The notes below the pieces were generated by a model. The model saw only the letters and a list, made by a program, of their open reading frames with translations, did no database searches and was not told where the DNA came from. Below, piece by piece: positions 42,763 to 55,600 of a stretch of 64,000 bases of DNA. Numbering within the stretch: position 1 is the stretch's first letter; each line of letters starts with the position of its first letter. This stretch comes from Auriscalpium vulgare. Taxonomy: Eukaryota > Basidiomycota > Agaricomycetes > Russulales > Auriscalpiaceae. The stretch is from the NCBI GenBank assembly GCA_019915015.1, contig JAHBBC010000012.1, positions 496,001 through 560,000 on the forward strand, in the 5' to 3' direction. Position numbers and translations under genes: made by a program.

Positions 42763-45700
42763 ATGGCCTCGGATATCCCTCTCGGCTCCATCGTCGAAAT
42801 CCCCCTGGGACGCGGCGTGGTACGTTTCTACGGCACAACCTCTTTCTCCCCCGGAAAATGGGTGGGCATCGAGCTGTCAGAGGCCAAGGGCAAGAACGAC
42901 GGCTCTGTACAGGGCGTGCCATACTTCTCATGTCAGATGAACTATGGTGTCTTCGTGAAGGCCAGCCAGGTCAAGGTCGTGAGCCTCCCAGCATCGCCTT
43001 CGCCACATAACGTGCGTCCGGGACATCTCGCATCTTTCTTCGCTGTCTGATTTCTCATACCAGCGAACCCCCCCTCAAGCATCCGGGGCGCGACCGACGC
43101 TGGGACACGCGCGGACGTCGAGCACGGGTGTGGCACGCGTCCCCTCGGTCCGCTCAGTCCAGTCCTCCGTCCCTCCTTCTCCCCGTGCAGGCAGTCCACT
43201 CAAGGCGAGCACGTCTGTTGCCATAACACGCGGCGCGCGCCTCGCGCCGCCCTCGCCCACAAAGCGCGCTTCACCGTCTAACATCGCCCCGACACCCATC
43301 CGGAGACCTGCTGCCTCCGGGCGGCCCTCTTCCATACATGAGAGCAACCTCGCCTCCCGGAATGGCGAATCTCAAGACACCGTTCCCGTGGCGCGCGCTC
43401 TGCCTTTCAAGCGCGTGTCCTCTCCTCCTCCACCCCCGCCGCTACGGAGGCCGTCCTTCGGCGCGACGCGAGAGTCCCCGCGCATGTCACACACCGAGCT
43501 GCGCTCGCCCACACCGCCGATACAGCCGCCATCGCCCCCGCCCGCGCCTCCAGACCCAGTGCGTGTGCTGCAGTATTCACAGGGCTCAGCTGACTCGTTA
43601 CATGTAGACTGTTCCCCTCGTTGAAGAAATTCAAGGGCTCCATGCGAAGATTCGTGTGCTTGAGGCAAAGCGCGCCGACGACGCGCGCCACGTTCGCGAG
43701 CTAGAGACCAAGCTCGGCGAAGCAGAGTCGTTTGTCGCCTTGCGCCCTAAGCTGCAGGCCAAACTCAGCCAGCTGCAGACGGACCTCATCGCGACCCGCC
43801 GCGAGCTCGCTGACACGCAGCAGCTGTCGGAGCTCGCGGAATCGCGGAATCTAGACGCGCAGGAACAGCTCGAGATGGCTATGCTGGACAAGGAGGTCGC
43901 CGAGGAGCGTGCGGAGCTCGCGGAGGCGGAGGTAGAGGAGCTGAAGGAGAAGTTGGCCGTCGTCGAGGTGGAGCTTGGTGTGATCAAGACCGGCGGATCT
44001 GGTGCGTCCCTCGCTTGTCGATGTGCCGATATACTCACCCTGCTTGGGAGCAGAGGATGGCGGCGACCCGAATGTTGCCAGCTCCCTGCCGTACATCCAA
44101 TTGGAGAAGCAAAATGCGCGATTAAAGGAAGCCCTTGTCCGGTCAGCGGCTCTCGTTCCGATGACGCCTAGCTTCCCCTGCTTATTCCTTATTCGTTCTC
44201 TCATAGTCTACGCGACATTACCTCGGAAACAGAGGCAGACCAGCGCCGGCGCATTGCGGAGATGGAAAAGGACGTTTTGAGCGTGGATGATTTGCAAGGT
44301 CTGCATGGCAACCCACAGAGTGAAGTGCCAGCCGCTCACCTCATGCGCAGTACAACTGGACGAAACCCTGATCAAGCTCGCCAATGCGGAAATTCAGATT
44401 GAGGACCTCAAGGCGCAGCTCGATGATACCATCGGCGTAGAGGAGATGCTTGTCCCGCTAACTGAACGCAATCTTTTGCTCGGAGAGGTACGTTCCACCA
44501 TATGTATATGTGTTAGTGGAAAGGCTTAATATTTATTCCAGAAAATTGAAGAGATGCGTATCACCATCGAAGACCTCGAAGCTCTTAAGGAGCTCAGCGA
44601 CGAGCTCGAGGAGAACCATGTTGAAACTGAAAAGGCGATGCAGGACGAGATCAGTACGCTCCCGACCGCCCGCCTCGTCTCGTATTTTCGGAATCTTGAC
44701 CAACCACCTTTCTTAGATGAAAAGGACGTCTTAATCTCCAATCAGCAGCGCAAGATCGAGTCCCTGGAAGATATCTGCCAGGATCTTGAGAGCACCATTG
44801 GCCAGTTCAGAGAATTCGTATTACAATTGCAGAGGTCAGTTTGCTTTCGTTCACTCAGGCACGTAGGTTCGTTCTCATTGCTGGTCTTGCTCTCAGCGAA
44901 CTCGACACGCTGCGCTCGCAAACACAGACAGCGCAGACCGAATCAGCTGCAGCCGCATCTCAGACGGCGGCGATGATGTCGCTGAACATGAAGCTACAAT
45001 CGACGGCCTCAAAGCACCAAGCCAAGCACATCGATTTCGAGGTCAAGCGCATCGAGGCCAGCGAGGCCAAAGAGCTCTTAAGCATTATCCAGGTACGACC
45101 CATGCCCGGCGCCTTTTTTCGCGGGCATGAACTGATAATACGCTCGCGTCGTATAGCCATTCTTGCCGCAAATGTACCTCGAGACGGACAGCGACGCGAC
45201 AAGCTGCTACTTACTCTTCCAGCGTATGGCGTTCAAGGCCGATCTAATCAACAACGTAACCGCACAAACGCACGGGCTGCCGGACGCCCTGAATGGGCCA
45301 GTCTCCGACACTCTCGTTGGTGTTTGCGAGGTACGGACTCTTATCTTCAGTTATTGGCTTTGAAAGTGAGGCTAATGTGTGTTGGCAGCTACGCGGCGCC
45401 ATAGCGACATTGTCCACAATCTGCAAGCGCTTCGCTGCGATCCTCCGCCACTGTGACGTTGAGTCTTTCCTCAGCGCTGGACGGCTCTACCCCGAGATTG
45501 TACCCATGGAGAAGCGCATCGACATGCACATCGATCTACTCCGCCGAGAGGAGTTCCGCGAGATGGAGTGTGCGAGCGATATTAACAGGTCCGTGCTAGC
45601 TCTGCACTCTTCCGCCCGCGGTGGTGTGCTGATCGACATTGGCCGTGTACAGGATCCAGGCGCAGTTCGACCATCTCGCAGAAACGTATTTCGAAGGCTT

Positions 45701-47465
45701 CGACTTGGATTTGGGCGAGCGCGAGCTGGGCTTTGCGCTCTCGCTGGACCACGACCTTGATGTCTACGCGTCATCCGTTGGCCTCACGAAGACCGCTGTT
45801 GAGGCTATTATGGGCGACGAAGGTAATATCACGGTCGTGAGCTCTGTGTGCCATGGCTCACAGGTCGACGCAGATATACCACAGGAGCTCGGCGCCATTG
45901 ATGCGCAGGCTGAGTTCTTCGAGCCCATACAGAAATCTCTAGATCAATGCAAGAGTGCGAAGGTCGTCTCCAGGTGCGTTCGACCGTATAAATCAATTTG
46001 GTCAAGCTGACGAACACGTTGCGGTGAATAGGAAACTGGCGAAGCGACTGGAGGAACTCACGCATGACTCCGCGGCGCTCAAGGCGCACCTCGCGCCCCG
46101 CCTGAAGACGCTCATTAACTATGTTTCCGAGCTCGTCAACTTCGGCATTCAGGTACGACATTTACGCGCGGGCGCTTACGATGGTGCTGATCAGTGGCGA
46201 CCCGGCCTCAGCTCGCGCAACAAACAATGCCACACATCCACGAAGTCCGCGAGTCCAAATCGGCCTTCCAGCTCGGCAAGGTCATCTCGTTCGTCAGAGA
46301 CACCGCCACGTCGACCGTTGGAAAGACACGGAAGGACGCGTCGTCCGCGTGGGCGGCGCTCAGCGATGCCATTGGGCAACTCATATTCGAAGCCAACTCG
46401 CTACTCCCAATTACGATGGAGAACGAGAACATCGTTAAGAGTAAGCTACACTCCTCTGCAGTTTTGCCGGTCTCATTGTGCCTCATTGACAGTCACCGGG
46501 ACGGCGCCGTGGGTCGTACGTGTTGGGGAGATCAAGGCGAGCATGGCGGTGAACGTCGAGGCGGAGCGCAAGGTTGCGCAGTTGAATGAGGAGATGCAAA
46601 GCCTCATGCGCACGCTAAAGCAACGCGAGCAGGGCCTGCAGGAGTCATCCGTGAAGATCGAGTTGATGGAGCGGCGCATGGACGCGGTGAAGAAGCAGGC
46701 GGACACTATCGTGGACCTGGAGGGCGAGCTCAGTAAGGCGCGCAAGCAAGAGCGCGCGTACGAAGACGCGATGGAACAGCTGCAGGCCGACCTAGACGCG
46801 CTCGAGCAGGAGAACGGCAAGCTGAAGGTCGCCTCGTCGAACAACGAGAAACAAGGTTTGTGATGTTGTAGTGTTGGTTATAGCTCGGCTAACGCCACTG
46901 CCACAGCTCCTGGGAATCAAGCAAGCGAGACGGAGACTATCGCCGTCGAAGGTAATCTCGAGACATCATATCTTTTGGAACAGGTGCGTTGGTGGCTGGC
47001 TGTGCCTTGGTGCCGGCGTCTGACTAAGCCCTGCAGATTGAGGGCTTCCGCGGTGCGGTGCGCTTCCTACGGATGGAGAACTCATACCTCAAAGGCCAAG
47101 ACCTCCTCAAAGAAATCCAAGACCTCGCGCCGCTCCCGGCGCCCATGAGCCGCTCACCCACGCCACCGCTCGTCGCATCCGGCCTCTCCGACACGGACGA
47201 CTCGGACAACGAGGCACCTGCGCCTGCGCCGACGCTGCGCGCACTCACGACGGAGCGCAAGGTGCTGCTGCGCGACGTGATGAGCTTCTCTGCGGGCGCG
47301 CGTGTCGTCGATCTGTCGACAGCGCGCTCGGGCCGCGCGTGGGTGCCGACGAAGAAAACGGCGGCGTACCAGGTGTGGGAGCGCAGGGTGGAGGCGGAGC
47401 GGCTGCAGCGCCGCGTGCAGGGCCTGGTAGAGCGGACGAACAGCGTTCTGACACGCCTCGGATGA
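42763..47465 (+). CDS. DCTN1: Dynactin p150Glued subunit
   Basis: The start is the ATG at 42763. A CAP-Gly domain occupies about residues 5-70: GSIVEIPLGRGVVRFYG, PGKWVGIELSEAKGKNDGSV and NYGVFVKASQVKVV. It contains the microtubule-plus-end binding GKNDG loop. A basic Ser/Pro/Arg-rich region (43080-43560) leads into long coiled coils from about 43640 (LHAKIRVLEAKRADDARHV), the dynactin-family domain (YLETDSDATSCYLLFQRM, VESFLSAGRLYPEIVPME, AYRIQ-like AQFDHLAETYFEGFDLDL) and a second coiled coil near 46560-46850. It ends ERTNSVLTRLG, stop at 47465. About 1,250 residues from some 15 exons, as expected. It tethers dynein and microtubules for nuclear migration and cargo transport. No lesion was seen. 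Confidence 0.94.
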
Positions 47466-48138
47466 ACCACGTACGTAGCTATGTATGCTTTGGTCTCTCG
47501 CTCTCCATCATACCTTACACTGTGATACCATTTTTATACCCTATGTAGTCTCCATGCTAGAACACATCCTTTATTGACTATGATAGGATCCGGCACCAAC
47601 CAATTAAAAATCTAATCGACTTTCTACGGCGCGGTATGTATATCGAGAGGACCAGTCCTTGCCGGTCGGATTGTGAGCAACGTTTTCCATGCTACCGCCC
47701 ACTGAGCGATGATCTTGGTCAGTCGACGACTTCACTCACGAGTTTTATATTAAATGCTTAATGTGTGCTTGGCGCCTCCTACATTCATCACGGCGTTGAT
47801 ATCTCCGAGGAGCTGCTGGGACGCGAACCACAAGGACTGGTGCAAGACTTGGTGGGGCTTGCCGGCTTCATCGACGGCCCATCGCGTTGGTCATGGCCTC
47901 TACCTTTCGGGTAGGCCGAGCGTGCCTTTTGATGATTGCCGGGAGTCGCAACAGTACAGCCAGCTTGGCGATATCCACGGGAGATGACAAGTATCTTGAA
48001 GGTAGACAGAGGTGCGCCAGAATTCGACGTGCTGCGCCGCTGCGGAGTCCCGGGTGGCTGTGAAGCCGGTAAACACTGCCGCAAACAATGCCCGCTTTTT
48101 TTCACACCTCTTCGGCATCAACCACAACCTCGTCACAA
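47466..48138. other. Intergenic region before the NLR-like gene
   Basis: No supported exon was found. Open frames on both strands (for example minus strand 47900-48148) show no recognisable family. GC content drops towards the NLR gene. Confidence 0.5.
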
Positions 48139-51100
48139 ATGCAAGCATCTAAGGTCATCGTGAAGGCACTCATCTCCAGACTTACACAACACACAGTCCC
48201 CTCCATTGAAAGTGAGTTGCTGGAGTGTTACAAGCCTCTCCATGCTCATCTTGATACATATCAAAGGAGATCAGTCATCTTATGAAGATCCATCGCAAAC
48301 CAGGGCTATCCTCGTCACATCCCTGGCACTTTTGCGGGAGATTGGTGAACTCAGTGTGCAAGTGCCCTACATCAAGGGTGCTGCTGGGGTATTATTGAGA
48401 ATCACTATGATCAGTGATGTGTGTGCTATTCACCCCTTTATTGCCTCAGATTACTGATGCTCAGTACCACAGACACTGAATGTCAACAAGATGCAATTGT
48501 ATGAGATGAATCAAAATATGTGGCAGCTAGCACAAGTTCTGCTTGAGGCTGCTGCATATGCTAAAGATCATAGCTGGATTATTCCTCCAGATCTGCAGTA
48601 TACTTTGGAAATGTGGTCCCAGTATGTCTAGCTCCAAGCTCTTATGTCTAGCTCCAAGCTCTTATCGCTAGCCCATCTGGCAATGCACAGAACACTGATC
48701 ACTGTTTTATGTATTAGGGAACTAAAGAGCATTGAGGATGCACTGATTCAATTCAACAATCAAAGAAAGAAAAAAATGCCTCTCCTCCTATTAGATGGAG
48801 GTTTGAAGATGAAGAAAAGAATGAGCTACTGCAATAAAAGGCTCAACTACTTAACTAACAGCTATCAGGTATGATTCAATACAGTGCATGCTGGTTCATT
48901 GCCCATAAGATTTATAGGCATCTATGTCATTCACAATTGAGGCCCATGCAGAATTTGATTTTCAGGTATGTTTGATAAAGATGTCTCTATGATCAACTAA
49001 TAATAAGATTTCAAAATATAGACTCTCTTGACTGTTCATAGGTACATTCCTTACTGATTGTGTACATGATGTTCAAGCTCACAAATTTACAGGGCTAATA
49101 CTAACATGCCAGCTCTTTCACCAACTTTTTATGGACGTGACAGTCATATGATGACAGTACTGGATTTATTGCATGATGCAAACAAAGTACCTGTTCGAAC
49201 AGTGATTCTTGGTGCAGGTGGCATCGGAAAGACCACTTTGGCATTGGCAATCCTTCATCATCCTACAATAGTGCCTAAATTCAAAGAGAGAATCTACTTT
49301 ATCTCATGCGAAGGCTGTCTCTCTACATCTATGCTGGTGAATGAGATAGCAAAAGTGATAGGCATTCAAAATGACCTGGACAATTCATTGAAAGAACAAG
49401 AGATATTTTCATATCTAGAGTCTTCCCCCAGCGTGCTGTGTCTAGATAATTTTGAAACTTTGTGGAATACTGACTCCCAAATCAAGCACACAGTTACCAT
49501 GCTCCTACAAAAACTAGGTTCTGTCTTATGTCTCTCACTGTTAATCACCATGAGGGGTTTGGAATATCCGGAGGGCATTGTTTGGTCGAAGCCGCTCTTG
49601 TCACCTTTACAGCCACTGAACTTTGAAACCTCTCAGAAAGTGTTCCAACACATATCAAGCAAATGGGATCAGTGGGCAGACAAATTAGTTCAAGCTGTGG
49701 AGGGGCTTCCTCTAGCCCTTACAATTATTGCTCATCTTGCTCAATCACAAGATTGTAAATCCCTGTGGCAGCAATGGGAAGAGACAAATATCAGAACCAT
49801 TGAAAGAGGGAAAGGACATCGTCTGACAAGTCTTGAGACTTCAATTGAATTGTCTATTGAAGGATATCACATAAAATCACATTCTACTGCTTTGGTTATT
49901 TTGAGTCTCTTGGGGATGCTCCCTGGGGGATTAGTCCTAGAAAGATTAAATGGGTTTCAACATCTGTTTTCAGATACTCAGAGCACAAGACAGAGTGTGA
50001 ATGCTCTATTGAAGAGTGGTCTTGCATATCAGTCATTTGATACATTGCATGTGCACCCTTTGATTCGTTATTACAGTCAAGAGCACCTTCCCCTATTGGT
50101 AGAACACATGGAGTTGCTAAAACAGCATTATATTGATCTCACTCTAAGAAATGAAGACTCTACTACAATATGTACAGAACAATTGCTGGAGTACAAAAAT
50201 ACAGGATACATTCTATTGCACTGTTTGAAAACCCAAATTCCTAGTGAAACTCTTGTGAGAGCTATAGGTGATTATTCTTGGCTTACTACTGCAGAAACTG
50301 GATCATTTGTGCCAGAATTATTTGAATTGTTAGAGCAGAAGAAAGATGTTTTATCTCCTCAATCCATTATGAGCTACCAATTGAGCTGGGGTAAATGTTT
50401 GGATGAATGCGGAAGTTTATCACAAGCACATTCAATTTATTCACAGGCCTTGAAATATGCAAAAAAACAAGAAGATGAAGTATACCAGGCAAAATTTTTG
50501 CGATGCCTAGGCTACTTTCATTATGGTCGTTGTGAATATGATCTAGCTCGTTCATATTTCACAGTAGCCATGGGTATTTTTGAGAGGAATAATGTTATCA
50601 GTGACCAAGCCTATATCTTGTCTCACTTAAGTAGAATTTCACGAGTGCAATATTTCTTAGAAGATGCCAAAGAATGTGCTATAAAATCCATTGAGCTATT
50701 TGATCAGATAAAAGATGAGGGTCATTGTGTTGGTGATTCCTGGTTAGCTCTAGGTCAGGTCAATAGATTGGAGGAAAACCTGGATGAAGCGAGATCATGT
50801 TTTCATAAAGCGTGGGAGATTTTCACAAAATCAAATAGCCGAAGTGGGCAAAGCTCTGCATATGAATTACTTGGGGATTGCTATATTGCAGAAAGAAGAT
50901 TTGAAGTTGCTAAAGATTATCTGTTAAAGTCACTACTCCTGACCCGGCAGATCAATGGTTTGGATTCTGGAAAGTTCATCTTAGATTTGTTAGGGAAGGT
51001 TCACTTAGAGATGAAGGAATTTGAAACTGCACTGGATTTCTACCAACAGGCCCTAAAGATACACCAACATCATAACGATCTGACCAGACAGGGTACATGT

Positions 51101-51634
51101 CTCAATGCTATAGGAAATGTATATCGTAATCAAGGACTGTACACAGATGCAATCAAATATTTAACTCAGGCTATTGCAATGCATGAATCCTGCAGTGATA
51201 ACCGGAGATTAGGAGAGGACTATGAAACATTGGGAAATACATATTATGATATGGATCAACCAGATAGTGCCAGAGATTATTGGGAGAAAGCTATGACTAT
51301 GCACATAAAGGCAAACAATTTAGAGTCATTGGCATATACAACTATGGCAATTGGCTGGATTTATTCTGATCAAAGAAAGACAGAAATAGCATGTAGATAT
51401 TACTTGCAGGCATTGGCAATTTGTGAAGAACATAACTACTCTGATATACATGCTACTATCCTGAGATCTCTTGGAAGAACATATGTATTTGAGGGAAATG
51501 TTGATGAGGCTATACAATGGTTTAAAAAAGCCTTGAAAGTTCAGGAAAAGATTCATGACCCTATATCAAATGAACTTGTTATCAAGGTCTTATCGGTATT
51601 GACAGGTGAGAATGAGATCAAAGAGGGTGACTAG
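48139..51634 (+). CDS. NLR-like STAND protein: N-terminal helical domain, NB-ARC, TPR
   Basis: The start is the ATG at 48139 (MQASKVIVKALISRL). Short exons encode a helical N-terminal domain (TSLALLREIGELS, YIKGAAGVLLRITMIS, LKSIEDALIQFNNQRKKK, RMSYCNKRLNYLTNSYQ). A 20-nt micro-exon at 49022-49041 then fixes the phase into the last exon at 49093. That exon is 2.5 kb without interruption: FYGRDSHMMTVLDLL, P-loop GAGGIGKTT, a Walker-B-like SVLCLDNFETLW, LLITMRG and VEGLPLALTIIAH (GLPL motif). About 10 TPR-like repeats follow (for example AIGNVYRNQGLYTDAIKYLT). Fungal NLRs are signal-dependent oligomerising switches in non-self recognition or cell death. The N-terminal effector type is not recognised. 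Codon use is strikingly AT-rich compared with both neighbours. Confidence 0.88.
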
Positions 51635-52683
51635 GGGGCATGTAAGGATGTTGCAGCATCTATATGATAGGAGTACTTCGGTCCATAGGGTGATCTCATC
51701 TTTAGTCATCAGGATAGTTTTCATGACAGATTCTTTGTAAGGCGGACGCCTTCCAGATGGACTGAGGCTAGGGTTAGGAGAGGTTGAGGTTTATTTGTCA
51801 GAGAAGGGACGAAGCGAGAGCGAGCCCGAGAGGAAGGGCAGCTCTTTCACACTTGTACTTATCTCATCTTGGAAGAAGACGGGGTATTGTGTACTCTGTG
51901 TGATCTAAGAGCGACAGAACCCTTACATTCTTTCCCCCATCTTTGTTGCTTTTCTTCTTTCTTTCTTTTTGTATCAGAAGTACAAGTAGCTTCTGCCAAG
52001 TCACACGACCTCTTACCTGTGTATAAACATCACTTTGTCAAACATCCACAGGTTGAGTATAAGCATTAGCTGTGAAGATAGTAATAGGCATTGCAGCACT
52101 GCAAGATTGTCTCAGAATGAGTCAGTCATTGCACAAGGTACTATGGAAAAGTAGCTGAATTCATAAGGTATGTCTGACGATACAACTTGAAAGTATAGAA
52201 CGAGACGCACGGCAAGTGTAGAGGATAGCGGTGGGAGTCCGGGGCCCCTATGATCATCATCATGGGGAAACATATTACGAGCTGCCAGAGGACATTCTGT
52301 CCGAGGTACTACAAAGTCTGGGATAGGATAGGATACTAGGATTAGATAACCACCTGCAGGGGTCCCATTTATAGCTACCCGGTCCAGGATAAATATATCT
52401 GCCAGCCACTGACGAACCACAGCGAAGCATGCTCCTCAGTGAGTATTGTATTTCTCTGTATCGGCTGCCGTTCACACTCAAGCACGAAAGGATGAAGGTG
52501 TAGCCCGCCGATGGGACGAAAGCAATGTAATAGATCAGCGGCAAAGCAAAGGCTCTTCTCCATGAACGCATACATGATACTACGTACGACGACCAGTTCC
52601 AGACACCCCGCATCATCTCCAGACCCTTTATTCAATTATCAGCGCGGCACGACCCGCATAAAACTCGTAAGCGCTCCGGCACA
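51635..52683. other. Intergenic region between NLR gene and CorA copy 2
   Basis: No exon was found. From about 52460 onward the sequence is homologous to the 3' flank of CorA copy 3 (from about 56540): TGCCGTTCA(C/A)AC(T/G)CAAGCACGA, ATGAACGCATA and CCAGACACCCC(G/A)CA. This marks the left end of the tandem unit. Confidence 0.55.
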
Positions 52684-55162
52684 TCAATCGCGCTTGAAAT
52701 CCTAAACGCGCATGGTGACGCAGTCAGTCATTGAAGTCTCAGGGCATACGGTCCGTACAAACGCAGACGCACCTTTTTGACATTGCGCACGAGGACTTTT
52801 TTCTGAATATAGTGCCGCATGCGCGTGATATCCGACCACATGAAGAGCGGAAACACGATGGCCATCACCGGGATCGCGATCGCCCAGAACCTGTGGACAT
52901 TCCGTCAGGAAAAGAGAGGTGCACCTGTGGGCAGAGGACGTACACGAGGTCGGTGTGATTGTGGCCGATACTCCACATGTTTGTGAAGTTCATACCCTGA
53001 CCGTGCGAGACTGGATGAGATTTGTGGGGCACAGGGCGGGAGAGGATACGTACAAAGTAGCCGGTGAGGAGCGTCAGAGGGAGGAAGATAATGGTGGCGA
53101 GTGTGAGGCGGCGCCTGTGCAACCACGATGAGGAACAGCGCAAGCAAACCAGACGCTAGAGCACGTACATGACCTCGTTCATCTCGTATGACGCCATCTG
53201 CATGTAAGTAGATCATTAGCCACAGCTGGCAACGCCAAGCGAGCGAACGCACATTGAAGGTGTAGTTGATCAAATTCTCGGCGATGTCAGCGAACATGTC
53301 AACGCTCGACAGCACGTACTCCATGTGATCATTCACGTCCGCCTACGCGCCGAAACACACAGTACAAGACACACGTTAGCATCGACGCATCTGCTATTTC
53401 GGATGATGCGAACGCACCAGGTATATCTTCGACTTGTGCGACATGAACCCGACGACCTTCTCGGCTTCCCCGTTCTTGCTGTCAACGAGCGCTGCGCATC
53501 GATCGACGTCATACCGCCGCAGACCGTAAACGAGAGTTTTGATGGGGCCGAGCGTGCGCTTGTGCAAGATGAGGTCGCCCGAGAGGATGTGCACTGGCAG
53601 AGGCGTGAGAGAGAGCCTCAGACCCCGAAAGGCCATCACTCACGGTCGCGCACGGTCTTCACCTTAGGCTTGACAAGCACGTTGCGCTCGAGCTTATTCA
53701 GTTTCGAATGGTACTCATCAATCACCTCCAATGCGCCGTCGACGACTGCGTCACGTCAGTAGCTGTAGTTGCTTTGAGTGGGCTATGAGGGAAGACGTAC
53801 TGAGATCGAGCAGGCTTTCGACGAGGAGCGACGCGTCGGCGGTCGTGCGCAGGGAAGAGTCACGTTGTCGGATGCGCGTAATGATGGGCTCCGTAAATTC
53901 AAGCGAGGGGTCCGGGTGAAACGAGATGACCGTGCCTATGCCCAGGTTTGGACTTGATGGCTGTTGCAGAAGAGCAATCGAACGCACCGTTGCGATAGAG
54001 GAAAAGACACATCGGCACGATGCGTACATTAACGCGGTCGCCCTTCTTGAGCTCCTCCAGAGTGACGACATGCGCGGCGCGCTTCCGCTTCAGTGACTAC
54101 TTGCGCGTTGAGCGCGTGCTGCACAAGAGAAGAAAGAACTACTCACGCTCAGCGACGACTGCCGCCTGCCCCGCTCCGCAGCATCAAATAGGTCCGTTGA
54201 ATCGCTCACGTACCGCGTCTTGCTGCTTCCGTACTCCTCGACCTCCTCGACCTCCTCGAGACCCTCCTTGATGCTGCCGAGTTTCTCGTCGAGGGGCAAG
54301 GGCGACGCCGTGCGCGGCATATCCGTCATTGTCCGGCCCGAGGACCATGTTTGCGCCGGCGTGCCAGGGGAGACGACGGCATCGTAGTCTATTGGCGTCG
54401 GCACGCCGACGGTGTGGGCGAGAACGCGCATGAAGAGGTGCTGTTGGTAGTAGTCCGACTTGGAGCGCGCGTGCCCGCGCTGGTGAAGCACATCCTCGAG
54501 CGCGAGCGGGTGCATGTCTGCACGCATGCCATCAGAACTGCGCGACTCGGCCACGCAGCAAACGCACCGTACTTCAGCGCCAGCGCGCTGATCACGTCCC
54601 AGCTGATGCCCCCGACGTTGACGTAGCGCACGCGGACCCACGGGTCGCGCGCACTCGCCTCGTCGTTCTGCAGGAAGCGCACGAACTCGGCGTTGGTCAT
54701 CTTGCTGAATCTGGAGCGCAGCGGCGAGTAGTCGACGACCTCGATCGTGCACTTCTGTCGGATGTGCCCGTACTGCTGGTCCGCGTTCTGGCGCCGCGGG
54801 TCGACGCCCGGCTCTGCACCGACACGCCCCAGTGACAAGGTCCTCGAGGTGCGGTGCATGGCGATGACCTTGTGCACGGTCCGTCGGAAGCGTTCCTTGG
54901 GCGCCATTGTGACAGCTGCAGGCACTGCGCGGTGCGTGTTATGACTTCGGTGGGTGAGATGGCTTTGGACGCTCCGGGGACTTTTGAGCTTGCTGGAGAC
55001 AGAATTCCAGGACGAGTGCGTCGGATCGGGGCGGGTGGTGAGGGTAGGCTGGGGACCGGGCGCCGGAAGGTCGTGGGCCTCTGCGTGGTTGCGATCGTCC
55101 TCCTCGGAAAGGTCTGGGGTTAGGGAGCGCCCCTCGTCCGAAAAACTGTTTTCTCTGGGCAT
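52684..55162 (-). CDS. CorA-type Mg2+ transporter, copy 2
   Basis: The start is the ATG at 55162 (MPRENSFSDEGRSLTPDLSE). All exons found in copy 1 are present in order, with VRVRYVNVGGISWDVISALA, MHPLALEDVLHQRGHARSKS, DYDAVVSPGTPAQTW and ILSGDLILHKRTLGPIKTL. A first helix RRLTLATIIFLPLTLLTGYF is followed by GMNFTNMWSIGHNHTD, then the second helix and the last exon DFKRD with stop at 52684. The frame is open throughout, so the gene is likely functional. It is closer to copy 3 than to copy 1 in exon and promoter sequence (shared YVNVGG, FLQNDEAS, GHNHTD). It is transcribed away from M43 copy 2. Confidence 0.9.
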
Positions 55163-55258
55163 GATGGGGTATGAGTGGACAAGAGGAGGTGGGTGAAGTA
55201 AGAGTCAAGGGCGAGACTTATAGATGAATGCGATGCGTGCGAACGTCCAAAGAGGGTG

Positions 55259-55293
55259 GTCCTGAAATAGATCCCATTCACCGCCGGTCCTTT
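55259..55293 (-). promoter_or_regulatory. Conserved upstream block, CorA copy 2
   Basis: On the minus strand it reads AAAGGACCGGCGGTGAATGG followed by GATCTATTTCAGG, about 97 bases before the start codon. It is the same block as at 31453 and 59360. Confidence 0.55.
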
Positions 55294-55348
55294 ATGTCCT
55301 CCTGACTGCCTCAACGCAGCCTCGCTGGCGCTTCCTTTCACGTTCATG

Positions 55349-55530
55349 GCCGTCCATCATGGTCTGCACGCGCTCGCCAGGCGGGAAGGCCAGCAAATCG
55401 TTGACGGCAGTCTCAGAGTCGAGCCGCAGTACGAGCGAACAGCGACGGCTGACTGCTCCGCGCAAGTTGAGCCGGTCGAGAGCAGCATCCTTGGTACGAG
55501 TGCGGCGGCTCTTCGAAGCGCTGGCTAGTG
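55349..55530 (-). other. Exon-like piece of unidentified gene
   Basis: The minus strand has a coding-like open stretch reading SRRTRTKDAALDRLNLRG, CSLVLRLDSETAVNDLLAF and PPGERVQTMMDGHERE, directly upstream of CorA copy 2. A decayed counterpart, DLLAFLPGERAQTIMASN, stands at about 59430-59505 upstream of copy 3. No family was recognised. It may be the 3' end of a gene trapped in the duplication or an unspliced upstream exon. Confidence 0.4.
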
Positions 55531-55600
55531 GAAGAGATTAATGTGCGTGGGAAGACAACGGTGACGTGGGGTGATGTAGAGCGTCTTCGTCCTCTTCTGG

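Noticed and set aside
48700..48880. Frameshift in an A-run and two in-frame TAA codons (even as a reassigned code) in the NLR N-terminal exon
   Set aside because: They arise only if one insists on the frame reading WRFEDEEKNELLQ. The other frame is open to a good CAG|GTATGA donor, reads SYCNKRLNYLTNSYQ and stays in phase with the following exons.
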